From Pocillopora verrucosa (taxonomy: Eukaryota; Cnidaria; Anthozoa; Scleractinia; Pocilloporidae): a stretch of 64,000 bases of DNA. Each line of letters starts with the position of its first letter. Position 1 is the stretch's first letter. The translations under genes and the position numbers were made by a program. Positions 12,040 to 25,345 of the stretch are shown piece by piece. The notes under the pieces are model-generated. The model did no database searches, was not told the origin of the DNA, and worked only from the letters and a program-made list of their open reading frames with translations. The DNA lies in the NCBI RefSeq assembly GCF_036669915.1, contig NC_089314.1:29991592-30055591 (forward strand), in the 5' to 3' direction.

Positions 12040-13495
12040 AAAACAAAATTGTTGCTCTATACGCCACAGCCATTCTTCCTGTCCAGCTGTTCTAATTGTT
12101 GTTAGTCATCAGCTCATAGCTTTTGTGTTTAAATTTAAATGACTGATCTCACATCTCACCACTCGATATGACAGTCAACGAAATACTTCAATGAAAAACA
12201 GAGAATGTTTTGAAAAACCTTTTATGGCAAGTCTAACTCTTAAACAAAGCTGCAAATTATTTGGTCAAAACACTTTCAGCGGGACATGTAAGAAGTTTTA
12301 GAACTACAAAATGTTTTCCTATTTTCCCTGGAGGTAACTGAGGTGTTATGACCAGTTTTATGTCTTTTAAATAAAAAGTTATGAAAATATAAACTTTTAG
12401 AACCACACAACATGTCGCATTTTCCTCCGGTGTTAACTGCGGTGTTATATATGTGGTTATATTTTTTCCAATTTAGAGAGTATCTTGCAAAAAATGCTCT
12501 CGACAAATTAAAAATTACCCGATAAGTTAGACAGAAGCAACAGTACTGTACAATAATTTGTATCCCTAAAGAGTTTGAGCGGCTTTTCGCAGTGTTGTAA
12601 GAGATAATTTTGTTTACGCTGAATGTTGAAGCCGGAAACCTTGGTTTTCCTAGGAAAGCAGTTTCTTGGCTCCGCCTACACCGTGGATAAATCGATGCAC
12701 CTGTGATGTGTCTGAGAATTCTAATTAATTAGCTGATCACATGAAATTGCCGTGAATTGTTACATTTTCAAAAATAGGACGTACGCGAGCAAATTCTAAC
12801 TAAAACGTATGGACGCGTAATGACCAAAACAAAACGATCGAAATGAAACGAACCTAACGACCAAAAAAGTATACAGAAAATAACAGTCAGTAGTAATAAA
12901 ATGAATGCCCTTATGGTCTTCTCCTGATCTACTTCAAAGTAAATAAAAAGTAATAAAAAGTAATAAAATGAATGCCCTTATGGTCTTCTCCTGATCTACT
13001 TCACGGGGAAATTCAGTTATCTCTTGATTGCCATCGACTTAGCTTTAGGCTTCGAGGGAACCTTAATTAAAAAAAACAATCAATAAAAGAGTCACGGACA
13101 TAGACGTTGTCAATGAATACCGTAATCTGTTTCTTCCTCTCCTTTCTGTATACGCTTCGGTATTCAATGAGGCTGGCGTTCCGAACTGGAGACTACATGT
13201 TAGTGTCAAATTGTAGTTTCAGCTGCTCGCGTAGTGGAAAAAAGTTAAGTTTCGTGAGACGGCCTTGATATGTAAAATCCTTAAGATACGAGAGAATATC
13301 TGAAGTGAAGTCTACATTTTGCGCGACTTTTCATCGTCCACTCATCTGGATCACTGTAGTGGTTTTGTTTTAGTCATTACCTTTGGTAGTTTCGTTTTGC
13401 TGTTTCAGGTTTTAGCACATGCCGAAATTATTAACGACGTCATCACAAATTCAACATTTTGACTCAATATCTGTCCGCTTACAAAAGTGATCTTA
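12040..13495. other. Upstream flank of FReD-B
   Basis: Repeated, with changes, upstream of D (20.73-21.77 kb), E (28.87-29.65 kb) and H (53.13-55.6 kb). Holds a 47-base direct duplication (AGTAATAAAATGAATGCCC... near 12893 and 12961) and the truncated CTAAAACCCGAAACA element. No gene seen. Confidence 0.5.
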
Positions 13496-13499
13496 ACAG

Positions 13500-13641
13500 A
13501 AAGTGCTCACAAACTTGGGGAAAATGGCGATAAAATGCAAGGGAAACGTGTCGACTTTGAGGTTTTCTTTACTCAGGAAGCCATAGGCCAGAGTGATGAT
13601 AAAATATACGGTGTTACAGAGAATGTGATATACTGTTACAA
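13500..13641 (+). other. Unidentified coding-like exon Q, copy 1
   Basis: Acceptor GATCTTAACAG, then 142 bases open in one frame reading SAHKLGENGDKMQGKRVDFE, then VFFTQEAIGQSDDKIYGVTE and NVIYCYK, ending at a good donor ACAA|GTAAGC. The same exon recurs three more times in the window. I do not recognise the protein. It is followed by a Penelope-like tail. Confidence 0.4.
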
Positions 13642-13754
13642 GTAAGCGCTGTACGATACTTCTTATGGTGCGCGAAAACCCAATTTGCGGTCTTGTACTC
13701 TTGTCAAACAGACTGTTATTAACGACAAGATAACTTAGTTCTATCAACTGTGTT

Positions 13755-13855
13755 GAAAATGCAAATTGGTCCCCGTAAAGGGTTTCTAGGGTTACCGTTT
13801 CGAACGGCCCTCAACAGAGCGTTATTGATGACATCATTTTCTTGTCGATCGACGT
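13755..13855 (-). repeat. Degenerate Penelope-like tail
   Basis: GCAAATTGGTCCCCGTAAAG ... TTTCGAACGGCCCTCAACAGAGCG is a diverged version of the 45-kb tail. Related copies are at 15945-16045, 55872-55965 and 59745-59870. Confidence 0.45.
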
Positions 13856-14439
13856 AACTCCTGTACATGACCCTTGTGCAAAAATGGACCAGTACAAACT
13901 AAATATTACATAAAATTATGAAGTAGGCCCCAGTAACTCGCTGTTTGTTTTGTCAGTCAAACCCTCCCACCTAACTTTCCACATATTGACCTGCGATGAC
14001 TCTGTGAAACACCACCAGGTTGAAAAGCAATTTGTGATAAATCGACATTGGACTTGCGATTAACATATATAGCTAGCTTGTTATGACTATTTGAAAAAGG
14101 TGTAGTTAAATTTGCAAGAGTCGCAATGATAAAGTTTGCTCAGGCATCATTCTCTACACTTGTCAATTGATTTGTTCGCCTTTCTACAATCCACATCAAT
14201 AGGCTTCAGGATATTCCATTACTTTTGCGACTTTTGCGAAATATAGGAGGCATGATGGCCATGATGATACAAGCCATTGGTAAGGAGCTTTTTGTATATG
14301 CCACTATATAGATTAAGTTAGTTTTACTATTATGATTATTATCATTAACGGTTAACTGGCCGATTCTACAGAATCAAGTATTCAAATATTTTTTTGTTAA
14401 GTTGGTACTGTTTCATTTTTGTGCTATAAGCATGACAGT

Positions 14440-15514
14440 TCAGAAATCCACTGGTATTATTTTCATCGCGATTCTCGTTAGGGAGTAATGATGACCCTTC
14501 CAGTGAAACCAGTTCATTCCATCAGCAAAAGAGGAGTGATTGCCACGAAGATACAAGCCATTGAGATTTGAGCGGTGACACCTCTTGTACCACCAGGATC
14601 CTTTGAACTTGATAGCGCAGTTGTGACCCCCCTGATTGCCACTATTTTGATCTCTCGAAGTGAATGGCATACCGTGATGCACAGCAAGAGAGTGACCAGA
14701 ACTTCCTGAAAACATGAGCCGCACTATGAGTATTACGTTTGACCAACAACGAGCCGTTCATAAGGCAGAACAAATCTTGAAATGTCAGATAAGTATAATT
14801 TAACAATAACGATATGGATTAAAAGAATTCTTACAAACATCTACGATTCTATTCGAAGAATCTAGGGATTCAATGACTCAATTATACCAATAAATAAGTT
14901 TGCCGAGACACTCATAAGTTCGTCAGGTTAACTACGCATGATCTACCGGTGAAAACCTTTGGACTAGGATTACATATCGATTAGCTGAGGTTACTTTTTT
15001 GTCTTCCAAATTTATTGAATGATATTAAATAGTTTAATCATGTTTACATTACTTAGCACTCTCTTGCCCTCCCCTCCCCTCCCCTCCCCCTTCTTATAAT
15101 GACTAGAATAAAAGAGACGAAATGACAGTTCTATCTGAATAAGAACCAAGGATCAGCTTGTACTTGTCTTTCTCACTCATATCACTAAACAAGTTATACT
15201 CGGAATAGGCTGTGTTCCCTTCAACGTTTTCCAAGTCCACACGCAGCATGTCGTGAGGTCAGGCGGTGAATCTTGTCCAGTCCCAACCAAAATTCCCTTT
15301 TCAGATCACCAAAGCCACATTTGTAGTCTTTTTAGTAGCGGAAAAAATCAACCGAGCCGTTCAGTCTTTTCTAGAACACAGTCCACCCTCCACTGGCTGT
15401 CGTTTGGTCACAGAATACATCATCAAAAGGCAGGCAAGTTATCAGGTTTAATGGTGTACACAGCGTCAGTTGGATTATCCGTGGATTTGTAGATTTCTGC
15501 GTAGTTTCTTTTGA
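14440..15514 (-). pseudogene. FReD-C: FReD-only relic, multiply broken
   Basis: Only the two fibrinogen exons remain. FReD part 2 (14440-14705) is open but reads RDQNSGN where other copies have the calcium-type RDQDND, and ends IAMKIIPVDF. FReD part 1 (15137-15514) is ruined: DFYRYW reads DFFRY-stop near 15333, a net four-base gain sits near 15421, a deletion near 15250 removes part of the RLTS segment, the donor GT is AT, and the first conserved Cys (RNCAEI) is Tyr. Beyond about 15.69 kb the sequence changes to another repeat family, so no EGF, PAN or signal exon exists. Confidence 0.85.
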
Positions 15515-15712
15515 CTGAAAATCAGAAAAAACAAAAAAACAAAGCAAAACAAAACGCCCATTTTAAACTGTTTGGATATTGGCTGTCTTTTGCTTGCTTT
15601 TCTGTCTATTGCTATGTTTGATAAAACTTGATTCTGAACATTAACAAGTACCATTTCTTTTTCCTTAATATATACCAGCTTTATTTATTTTATGTTACAG
15701 TAATAAGTGCTC

Positions 15713-15831
15713 AGAAACGCGGGGGTAATGGCGATAAAATGCAAGGGGTACATGTCGACTTTGAGGTTTTTTTTTCACCCATAGGCCTAAGTAATGATAA
15801 ACGTAGTGTTACAGAGAATATACTGTTACAA
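15713..15831 (+). pseudogene. Exon Q, copy 2 (shortened)
   Basis: Reads SAQKRGGNGDKMQGVHVDFE, then VFFSPIGLSNDKRSVTENIL, with the donor TACAA|GTAAGC kept. The acceptor is altered and two in-frame segments are missing relative to copy 1. It abuts FReD-C, marking where that gene was cut. Confidence 0.4.
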
Positions 15832-16249
15832 GTAAGCGTTGTACGATACTCCTCATCTTGCGCGAAAACCTATTTTGCGGTCTTGTGCTCTTGTTAAAAC
15901 AGGCTGTTATTAATGACAAGATAACTTAGTTCTATTAAATGAGTTGATAATGCAAATTATTCCCCGTAAGGGTTTCTTAGGCTATCATTCCGAACGCCTC
16001 CAAACAGAGCGTTATTGATGATATTATTTTCATCTTCAATCGACGTAGCTCTTGTGAATACCTTGACCCTCGTGCAAAAAATGGACCTGTACAAACTAAA
16101 TATTACATAAACTCATGAAATCTTTCTCTCCGCGTAATACCACCAAGTAAGAAAGCAGGACGTGATTAATCGACATTCGACTTGCGATGAACTTGAAAAG
16201 CTAGCTTGTTACGACTATTCGGAAAAGGTGTTGTTTAATTTGCAAGAGT

Positions 16250-16987
16250 TGAAATGATAAAGTTTCTGGTTATCACTCTATATACTTGTCAACTGATTTG
16301 TTCTCCTTTCTACAATTCACATCAATAGGCTTTAGGAGATTCCATTAGTTTTGTGACTTTTCCACCTAATTAAGAGAAATATCTCAACATATAGCAGATG
16401 ATATTTACTCCTTAACTCGTGTTCTACTGTTATTCCATTGTATTCTCGTCTACTCTTACTAGTTACATTTGGTATTTTTCAAAGTCATTATGAAGTATTA
16501 TGAACAGATTAGCCTCGACACAAACAATGAACTTGAGCATGAAGATGTGTTTTTTTATAATTATAGTGGCATATATCGATCAATGACATTGCGAGCTGTT
16601 TCTAAACAATCATTGCCGGGATGAAGTATTTTGACATCCAGAATAATCAAGGTATAGGCAGGCGTTATTAGCCGAAGCCGACGGCTGATGCTGGAAATTC
16701 ACTGTATGCTCCCGGTTAATCAGAAAAGAGATAGTGAGTTGAATGCACCAAAGGCAAAACGCAAACACCGAAACTCAGACGAAAACAATAAAAAACGCAA
16801 GGAAGCAATTAAAACTACCAAAATTTACAATACTTGGTTTGAACTACATGATTTAGACGGAAAATAAGCCACACATTTGAGACTATTAAACAGATTTGTT
16901 CGAATCAATCAATTCTTTTAAACTTCAACTGTGTTAAAGTTATGCTGTTGGCCAAAGACTATGGGAATAGTTAGTCATGAATTGAAG
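16250..16987. other. Intergenic stretch between C and D
   Basis: AT-rich. The first 300 bases resemble the flank at 21760-21990. 16600-16980 has no match elsewhere in the window and no recognisable gene. Confidence 0.4.
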
Positions 16988-19555
16988 TCAGAAATCTACT
17001 GGTCTTATTTTCATCTCGGTCCTCTTCAGCGAGTAGTAATTTCCCTTCCACGCAGCCCAGTTCACTCCATCAGCGTAGGAGGGGTGATTTCCACGAAGAT
17101 ATAAACCATTGAGATTCGCGTGATGGCAATTGTTGTACCACCAGGCTCCTTTGTACAAAATTGCACAATTATCCCGTATATTCTCATCATTATCTTAATC
17201 TTGCGTGCTCCATGGACGATCACGATGGTAAGAGAGAGAATCAGGAGTAGTTCCTAACAAAGAAAATTACTCATGTCACTAATATTTGCGCAAAACTTGA
17301 AGAGATTCAATGTGAAAATATTGCCCACCTCCAGGTAGCCGTACGGTGACTGAAACTTAAAAGTTCATCTGCTTAATCAATGCATTTCAAGAACATCAGA
17401 TAATTACGATAGTAATTACGATGGTTAATAAGATAAGCTACATAAGAAACTTAACATTAAGAAACCGTTTCAAAAGGTTATATTTAAACGAATCTGTAAA
17501 ATCAAATTATAAAAACGATAATGAAAACAAATATAACGGTTTATATAATAAGTTCAGTTATGCACGCATTCTGATTGGTTCTCACTTATGATCTATTGGA
17601 GGACAGATGTATAGATGACGTCATCATTAAAACTTTTTTTCTGTATATTTTCTTCATGCTCAATCACTTTCCTCTTTACGTGTAAGCCCTAGAGCTCACT
17701 AACGCACTGATTATCAGTCAACTCCTCCCTTCTTAATCTAAAAATCAAAAAACTTACAGTTCTACCTGAATAAGAACCAAGGATCAACTTGTACTTGTCT
17801 TTCTCACTCATAACTCCAAACAAGTTATACTTGGCATAAGCTGTGTTCCCTTCAAAGTCTTCCAAATCCACACGCAGCGTGTTGTTATTATATGAAGTCA
17901 GGCGGTGAATCTTATCCAGTCCCAACCAAAATTCACTATTCAGGTCACCAAAGCCACATTTGTAGTCGTTCCAGTAGCGGTAGAAATCAACCGAGCCGTT
18001 CAGTCTCTTCTGGAACACAGTCCATCCTCCACCGTCCGTTGTCTGGTCACAGAATACATCAAAGGCAGGCAACTCATCAGGTTTAATGGTGTAAACACCA
18101 TCAGTTGGTTCACCCGCGGATTTGTAGATTTCTGCGCAGTTTCTTTTGACTGAAAATCAGTTAAAAAAAAAAAAAACAAAACAAAACTCCAACTTTAAAC
18201 TGTTTGGATGTTGACTGCTTTTTATTTGCTTTCCTGACTTTTGCTCCGGCTGATAAAATTTGATTCTGAACATTAACAAATACCATTTCTTCTTTAATAT
18301 CTGCCAGCTATATTCATTTAAAGTTACAGTAATAGGCTTTTCCTTTTAAGCTTCACCTAAGCGTTTAATATTTTGTTCTTGAAGTTAAGTTTGGGACTTT
18401 AGTGAGTAACTCCTCACTTACTACACGAGAGACTGGCCCACATAGTGCAGCCATTTCACCTTCAACTTGGCAGGTTTCTCCAGTGAATCTTTCCCAACAG
18501 ACACAACGAAAACCTTTATAGGTAAATCCAGCTTGACAGGTGCCACTGTTTGAACATGGGCTACTGCTGCAAGGATTCTGTTGACAAAATAAAGTAAACT
18601 TTAGTGCAGATCTTTCTATTTCAAGGATAAGATCACTTTAGCCCAAGAAAACGAAAGAATCTCTTTTACCACCTTATTTTCGTAAGAATGTGAAGTATTA
18701 CCTCGATTGCAAGATATGTGTAACCCGGACTTTTCACGAGAAGAAATGGAGCATGGTTTTCCACCGTGGCGTTATTCAACTCGCATTTTTGGTTTCCTCC
18801 TGCAACAGGTCCAATATTGATGGACACACAATTGGGCTCCATATAACACATTACTCTACAACTTCCTTCGTTGGGCACCTCTACACTTATGATGGTGTGA
18901 TTTTTCATGGCCATGATCGGTATTGGGTCCTTGAATATGATGTTTCGACAACCGTCGTCTGTGGTAGGCAAACAAATATATCGTTTAGTTTCCATTCATT
19001 CGAGGTACTTTCTAATTTTCGCTGATGAAAAAGGCACATTAAACCACTTTATTTTAAAACTTTACTGCATGAGAACCCTGAGGAATTTTCCCTAAAGGTG
19101 ATTGTCATCTCTTGAAAATTCAACTTAACAAAAATTAATCTTTGATAGTGAATTAACGAGCGGAAAGAAAATGTTAGGGAAAATATCAAGAATATTTTCA
19201 CAGCGTTCATTACCACACCACGACATCTGTGAATCGTTTGTTTTAATTCATCATTTTGAACCATTGATGCGCATATGATCACGTATTTTTGAAAATTGAC
19301 TTTTATTGTATCGTCTATTTCATAATAGTAGACAGTTTGAGATACCGTAGATAAAGATTGTCTTCTTAAAGATTAACTGCTTTGATCAGCAGGTAGCATA
19401 TGTAGTTTGTGTAATGGTTTTGAGGAAAGATGAAACACACGAAATTTAAAAAGGGATTTATACTCACCAGTGCAACAGAAACATAGTGGGAGAATAAATG
19501 CGTGGAAGATATAGAGAATACTAATGATCGGTTTAAATGAAAACTTGAACTGCAT
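16988..19555 (-). pseudogene. FReD-D: complete PAN-EGF-FReD copy with one nonsense codon
   Basis: All five exons are present with good splice sites: signal 19468-19555, PAN 18702-18958, EGF 18460-18577, FReD part 1 17766-18149, FReD part 2 16988-17253. Lengths equal those of B. In the last exon the codon at 17195-17197 is TAA where other copies have CAA, inside the calcium-type motif (RDQDND becomes D-stop-DND), removing about the last 70 residues. Everything after the stop stays open and conserved through to KIRPVDF, so the lesion may be young, polymorphic or a sequencing error. This copy is more diverged in the last exon ([38 protein letters not shown]). A conserved first exon and promoter are at 20.60-20.73 kb. 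Confidence 0.7.
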
Positions 19556-20603
19556 CGCTGTAAATAAATAATTGTAAATTCAAGGTAAAAATATGATAGT
19601 GAGTGTCCCAAAATTACAAATCGTCCTGTTTTCCCGTAAATTTGAGTGTAGACAAATGTTAGGCAGGTGTTCGGCATTTATTTGCCAACTTTGTCTACTT
19701 AAAGGGACTCTTAATTATCACAAAATTTCAAAGGCAAATACTTCGTTCAGTTATGTTATTGGTCTAAAACACGTCTTTATGCTAAAAGGCTTGTTTCATC
19801 CCTTACACAAAAAAAAAAAACTTAGTTTGAATTTCTTCATATCAAATATCCATTTTCGAAGATGTGTTAACGGCTGCAAAAGGCGCAAAAACAGCAAAAT
19901 TATAGACCGCCGTAACGCAATTTATCTGTGTTGGAGTATTTTAAAATTCTCACTCTACGTTGTAAATTTTATCTTATTCTGATAAGCCATAATATTTTCA
20001 AAAGCGTCGGAGAAAAACGGAATAGAGCACATCACACTTATTAGAGGTGACAGGAGTTTATCAATATGTTTATTTTCAGCCTGTTTGACTTTGAACTTGC
20101 GGCATTCAAGTTAAGAGCGTGAAACAAATTTTTGCAGATTTGCTACCAACAAAGATGTCAGATCACTTCTGAAATTCAAACTTTTAACAATTTATCTTTT
20201 TTTTACCTCAGAACATTTCCCAGTACGATAGAACTGCATTGCACATTATTAAAATAAAATTTAACTTTGTAGCAACCTTAAGGCACAGAGGCCTAAGTTT
20301 TTTATTTCTCGTTTTGCTAGTGGTAGTTGAGCATGGTAGTTAGCATTAAACATCACCCGATTTTATCTTAGTTAGACTGGTCGCAAGCATTCTGACTTTC
20401 GGATGGTATTTGAGAGCTTAAACCTTAAAAAAAAAAAACAAATTTGTAACAACTTTGACAGAATGTGAAACATCGTGTGGCTGAATTGACAGAATTTTAC
20501 ACAAAAGTTTTCTCGATCATTTCTGCTATCAGCGCAATTGGTCTGAACAAGAAAGGCTTGGTCCAAGATATATAGATAAGTAGCTCACAGAGATATTTCT
20601 TAC

Positions 20604-20728
20604 CTTCTGAGCGAAAAAGTGTTTTTCGCACTTGGTTTTGTTCCTGAGATTATCAATAGTGAAAACTTTATGGTGTCGTGCTTTCCTTTGATTTATAGAA
20701 CTGTTTGAGCTTCTGTAACTATGGTTAC
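20604..20728 (-). promoter_or_regulatory. FReD-D promoter and noncoding first exon
   Basis: Palindrome GTAACTATGGTTAC at 20715-20728, TATA-like CTATAAAT at 20691-20698, donor AAG|GTAAGAAAT with the exon ending at 20604. Spacing is identical to B. Confidence 0.65.
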
Positions 20729-22055
20729 AAAACAAAATTGTTGCTCTATACGCCACAGCCATTCTTCCTGTCCAGCTGTACTGATTGTTGTTAGTCATCA
20801 GCTCATAGCTTTTGTGTTTAAATTTAAATGACTGATCTCACATCTCACCACTCGATATGACAGTCAACGAAATACTTCAATGAAAAACAGAGAATGTTTT
20901 GAAAAACCTTTTATGGCAAGTCTAACTCTTAAACAAAGCTGCAAATTATTTGGTCAAAACACTTTCAGCGGGACATGTAAGAAGTTTTAGAACTACACAA
21001 TGTTTTCCTATTTTCCCTGGAGGTAACTGAGGTGTTCTGACTTTCAAAAAAAAAATTTATGAAAATATAAATTTTTAGAACGACACAATATGTCGCATTT
21101 TCCTCCGGTGTTAACTGCGGTGTTATATATATGGTTATGCTTTTTCCAAGTTAGAAAGTATCTTGCAAAAAATGCTCTCGAAAAATTAAAGCTACCCGAT
21201 AAGCTAGACAGAAGCAACAGTTCTGTACAATAATTTGTTTCCCTGAAGATTTTGAGCGGCTTTCCGCAATGTTGAAAGAGGTAGTTTTGTTTACACTTAA
21301 TGTTGAGGCCGAAAATCTTGATTTTTCTAGGAAAGAAGTTTCTAGGCTGCGCCTACACCGTGGATAAATCGATGCACCTATAATGTGCCCGAGTCAGAAT
21401 TCTCCGAAAGACAGACTGCGAAAGCTAAGACATTTGAGTTTAATAAGCTGATCTTATGAAATTACCGTGAATTGTTACAATTTCAAAATTAGGGCGTACG
21501 CGAGCAAATTCTAATTAAAACGTATGGACGCGTAAGTTGAAATGACCAAAGTAAAACGATCGAAACGAAACGAACCTAACGACCAAAAAAGTATAAAAAA
21601 AAATAACAGTCAGTAATAATAAAATGAATTCCCTCGGGCGTCTGATGTCAGTCGTCATATTCTTCTTGTTTAGATTATGGTCTACTCCTAATCTACTTCA
21701 CGGGAAAATTCAGTTATCTCTTGATTGCGGCTTATTATTAGGCGGCGAGGGAACCTTAATAGTGACTTTTCCACCTAATTAAGAGAAATATCTCAACACA
21801 TAGCAGATGATATTCACTCCTGAACTCATGTTTTATTGTTATTCTATTGTGTTCTCGCCTACTCTACTGGTTACATTTGGTATTTTTTCAAACTCATTAT
21901 GAAGCATTATGTACAGATGAGCCTCGACACAAACAATGACATTGAGCATGACAATATATATTTTTTTAATTATAGTGGGATATATCCATCAAGAGTTAGT
22001 TTAAAAAGTAGGTATCTAGACTTGTGTTCGTTTTAAATGTCGTTTTATCTCCCAG

Positions 22056-24189
22056 GTTTCAAGAATTTTTGTCAGATTCTTCTTCAACGTACGTTCGCTT
22101 GGAGAAGCGCTGGAATGCTGTTTACTTTAAGAGTGACTGAGGAGGATTTGACAATCACGACAAAGCTCGCTGAAGGACACTTCGAGAAAGTAATAATTCT
22201 AAAACAGCTTCCACGGAGCATGCTGCTTGTGTTTAGGTGTGGATAGTGTTATTTCACCTCGAAATAATTTATTCTTGCCGCAGATTTTTTTCTGTGCACG
22301 TTTTCCTGTTAATGGCACCATTTTTTTAGCAGGGCACTTCCTCTAATTTCCTTTGTTGACTTTTTGATGTATTTTTACTGTAGCAAACTGTCATAATTTG
22401 TAGATTTCCTTAAATTTAACAGACCGAAATGCAAATCCTGAAATTTCTGTACAGCTTTATTGATTGTGGACGTTGGACAGATAAAAATATCGGAGCCCTT
22501 GATAAGGATCAAACCCCACCCACCTCCGCTTCGATAACCGATGGGATGCTTTAAAGATTCAAGCTTTTTCCTGTAGAACCACATTCTATATCCTTCCCTT
22601 TCCCCTGCCCCCTCCCCTCTCCCCTAGGCTACTGTTTTGTTTTTACCTTTTTCACTTTTTGATAGGTTTTTATGGAAATACTTCGAATGCGAGAAAAGAG
22701 ATTTCCAGTTAATCTACCAGTATTACTATGGGTCAAATTTTGGAAAATTTCAAAGATTTTCATTCGCGACCTATCGGACACCAATTTTGGACCTTTTTTT
22801 GCAGCGCCATTGCGGGAATTCACGGCCATATAAAGCATAGTATATAGTCTATGGTCTTTGAGTCATACGTCCTCAGACAACTCAGAATTTTTCTTAGTCC
22901 CACGCTCGTGACACGACGAAAAACACCTTTCTCTATTTCTTTACCGAGTTCAAAACTTGCCATCTCTTTGATTCCATTTACAAACATGACGCTATTGAAT
23001 TGCTGATCCTAGCAGTACGCTGGACGCGTGTCCGAGTATGAACTTCGTAATAGACCTCGCTCAACGTGTGGCTCATCATTGGTAGAGCATCGGAGTGTGG
23101 AATACGAAGGTCCGAGGTTCGACTCCTCGTGGGAACTCAGAGTTTTTTCTTTGTCCGATGCTCGTGACTATACGTAAAACATCTTTCTCTATTTCATTAC
23201 CGAGCTCTAAACTTACCATCTCTCTTATTTATTTACATACATGACGCTATCGCCATTGCTGATCCTAACAGTATGCAGGACGCGTGTCATATAAATTCGT
23301 TATAGACTTCGCTCACTGTTGAGTCTCTGTGGCTCAGTGGTAGAGCATCGGAAAACGGAATCCGACGGTCTGAGGTTCGATTCCTCTCCCTGAAAGTTTC
23401 TAAACAAACCCAAACACAAGAGCCTGCTGCCTCCTAACCTCTGTCCATGGTTAGCTGTAGTCATCCTCTCTTCACATAATCATGCTAACATTGTGCTTAT
23501 TTTATCTCTTACACTCATTTGTCACTACTCCGACTCCGACTCTAACTTTCTTGATGGTGATGTTTAGGACGACATCGAAACGTCTAACCGCGCTTAGGGT
23601 TGAAATGTTTTTTATTAAAGCCTATTCAGTAAATTGATTAATTTATCTTTTCCTTTATTTATTCATCTTTTTATTTATCTATTTGTTCATTCAGTTATCT
23701 GATGTAGAGAATTCGGTTTTAAATCGGAAATCGTTCCTAAACTAATCCGTGCTGATTATTAACCCTTTGACCCTTAAGAATGACTAGAAGTTAATTTCTC
23801 CTCACATTATTGACCCTGGATCTAACATTAAGGTCATGAGAAGAAAGGAAATGATCACCAACTGAAGAAGCTCTTGATTGTTAAAACAAATTCTCCCTGT
23901 CATCATCTTAGGAAATGTATAGAGAGCAGTATGGAGAATATGCATCCTGATTTTAGGGTGTAAAGGGTGAAACGAAGGTGAATCGTTTGAGACTGTCACT
24001 AACAAATTTATTGTTGTCACTAGAGCCATGAGTCTCAGAGCGTGGATGGTGGAAAGCTACCTGCAGATTCTTCAGTACCTGGGGCGTGCACCTAAAGATA
24101 TGGACAAACTCACGTCTAAATTAAAAACCTTACATGAGTTGGACGCCATAGCCGCAGAACGAGCCAAAAGAACAGTCTCGATTTCTTGA
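22056..24189 (+). pseudogene. ADCK5-like fragment with exon X and terminal exon
   Basis: Exon X 22056-22236 follows the acceptor TTTATCTCCCAG and reads FKNFCQILLQRTFAWRSAGM, then ..HFEKVIILKQLPRSMLLVF, ending AG|GTGTGG. This matches the ADCK5 segment around LPRPMLLVLR. The terminal exon is 24024-24189. The middle exon Y, present in the 57-59 kb copy, falls in a deletion of roughly 750 bases near 22.62 kb, and no kinase exons lie upstream, so this is a fragment. Confidence 0.7.
23064..23430 (+). mobile_element. Two tRNA-derived SINE copies in the ADCK5-like intron
   Basis: Type 1 head at about 23064-23130 and type 2 head at about 23320-23395. The type 2 body is truncated at AGAGCCTGCT, so most of the GACGGCGG hairpin is gone. 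Confidence 0.6.
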
Positions 24190-24854
24190 TTTCGTTCCCC
24201 ATTGCATTCAAATCGTCAAAAATCGAAAACGTTTTATGTATCAAAGATTTTAATCATTTATAAGTAAATAATGCTGTTATGATTCCTCTTTTAGCCTGCA
24301 AACCAATGAACACAAGTGATCCAATACGCCACTTTTGATATATCAAGATTCTAAAATGGCTCCGAGGAGGGAATAAACAAAAGAAATTTCACCTACTCAT
24401 CCTTACATTTGGTATTTCTACAAACTCAGTTTGTAACATAATCACCTGATGAGCCATATCTACAAAATGGACCTTGGGCGTGCAATATGTTCTTATGATT
24501 TAAAGTGCAATATGTTTATCAATAAAAGTGCAAGGTGTACACTAACAAAAGCTAAGAAAATACAAATAAAAGCAATATTTGAAGCATTTTAGAATCATCA
24601 ACATTACGTTACATTGTACAGTAAAACTTGAAATATTTGTTTTTTCTGATAGCGTTCTTCAGAGTCAAAACATTGGGTAATTGTTTGGGGTTTCGTTGTA
24701 GAAATCAAAGGGAACTAGAACTGAATTAGCGACTGGGTTACTCTTCTGATATTGACTTTGAAAAAATGAAGGCTGTGTGATGGCTTTGTGCTCCGTCAAG
24801 TGAAAATACGAGTCAAAAATTTAAAGAATCAAAACTTGTATAACCGAGATAGGA

Positions 24855-25050
24855 ATAGTATAGGATGGCCATGATGACACAAGCCCATGAGATTCGAGGA
24901 TAACTCTTGTGAATTCCTCAAACCCACCTAAAAATTTTATGGAGACTGAGTCTTTTTTGCCGCTGCGCCCAGGCTATATAATGTCTCACCCATAAACCTT
25001 GAATTGAGTTCATTAGTTTCTGTTTTTCGAGAAAAGATTAAAGACGCATT
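24855..25050 (+). mobile_element. LINE remnant (unit E)
   Basis: Same decayed reverse-transcriptase tail, downstream of FReD-E. Confidence 0.55.
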
Positions 25051-25345
25051 TTTTCAGAGCTACTTATGGTTAACTGTCCAACTATGATAAGGAGCTTTCT
25101 GTATGTACCGCTAAATAGATTAAGTCATGATTACTATTACTATTATTATTGGTGAAGTGGCCGATTGTACAGAATCAATTATTCCTATTTTGAAAAACGC
25201 ACAAAGAAGGAAGAAAAATCCTGAACAACGTTTCGCTAAGCTCTGATTTAAGAGTGATTGTGTAATGCTGAATATACTTGATCGAGACACTCGTCTTTTT
25301 GGTTAAGTTGGTACTGTATCATTGTTGTGCCATAAACATGACAGT

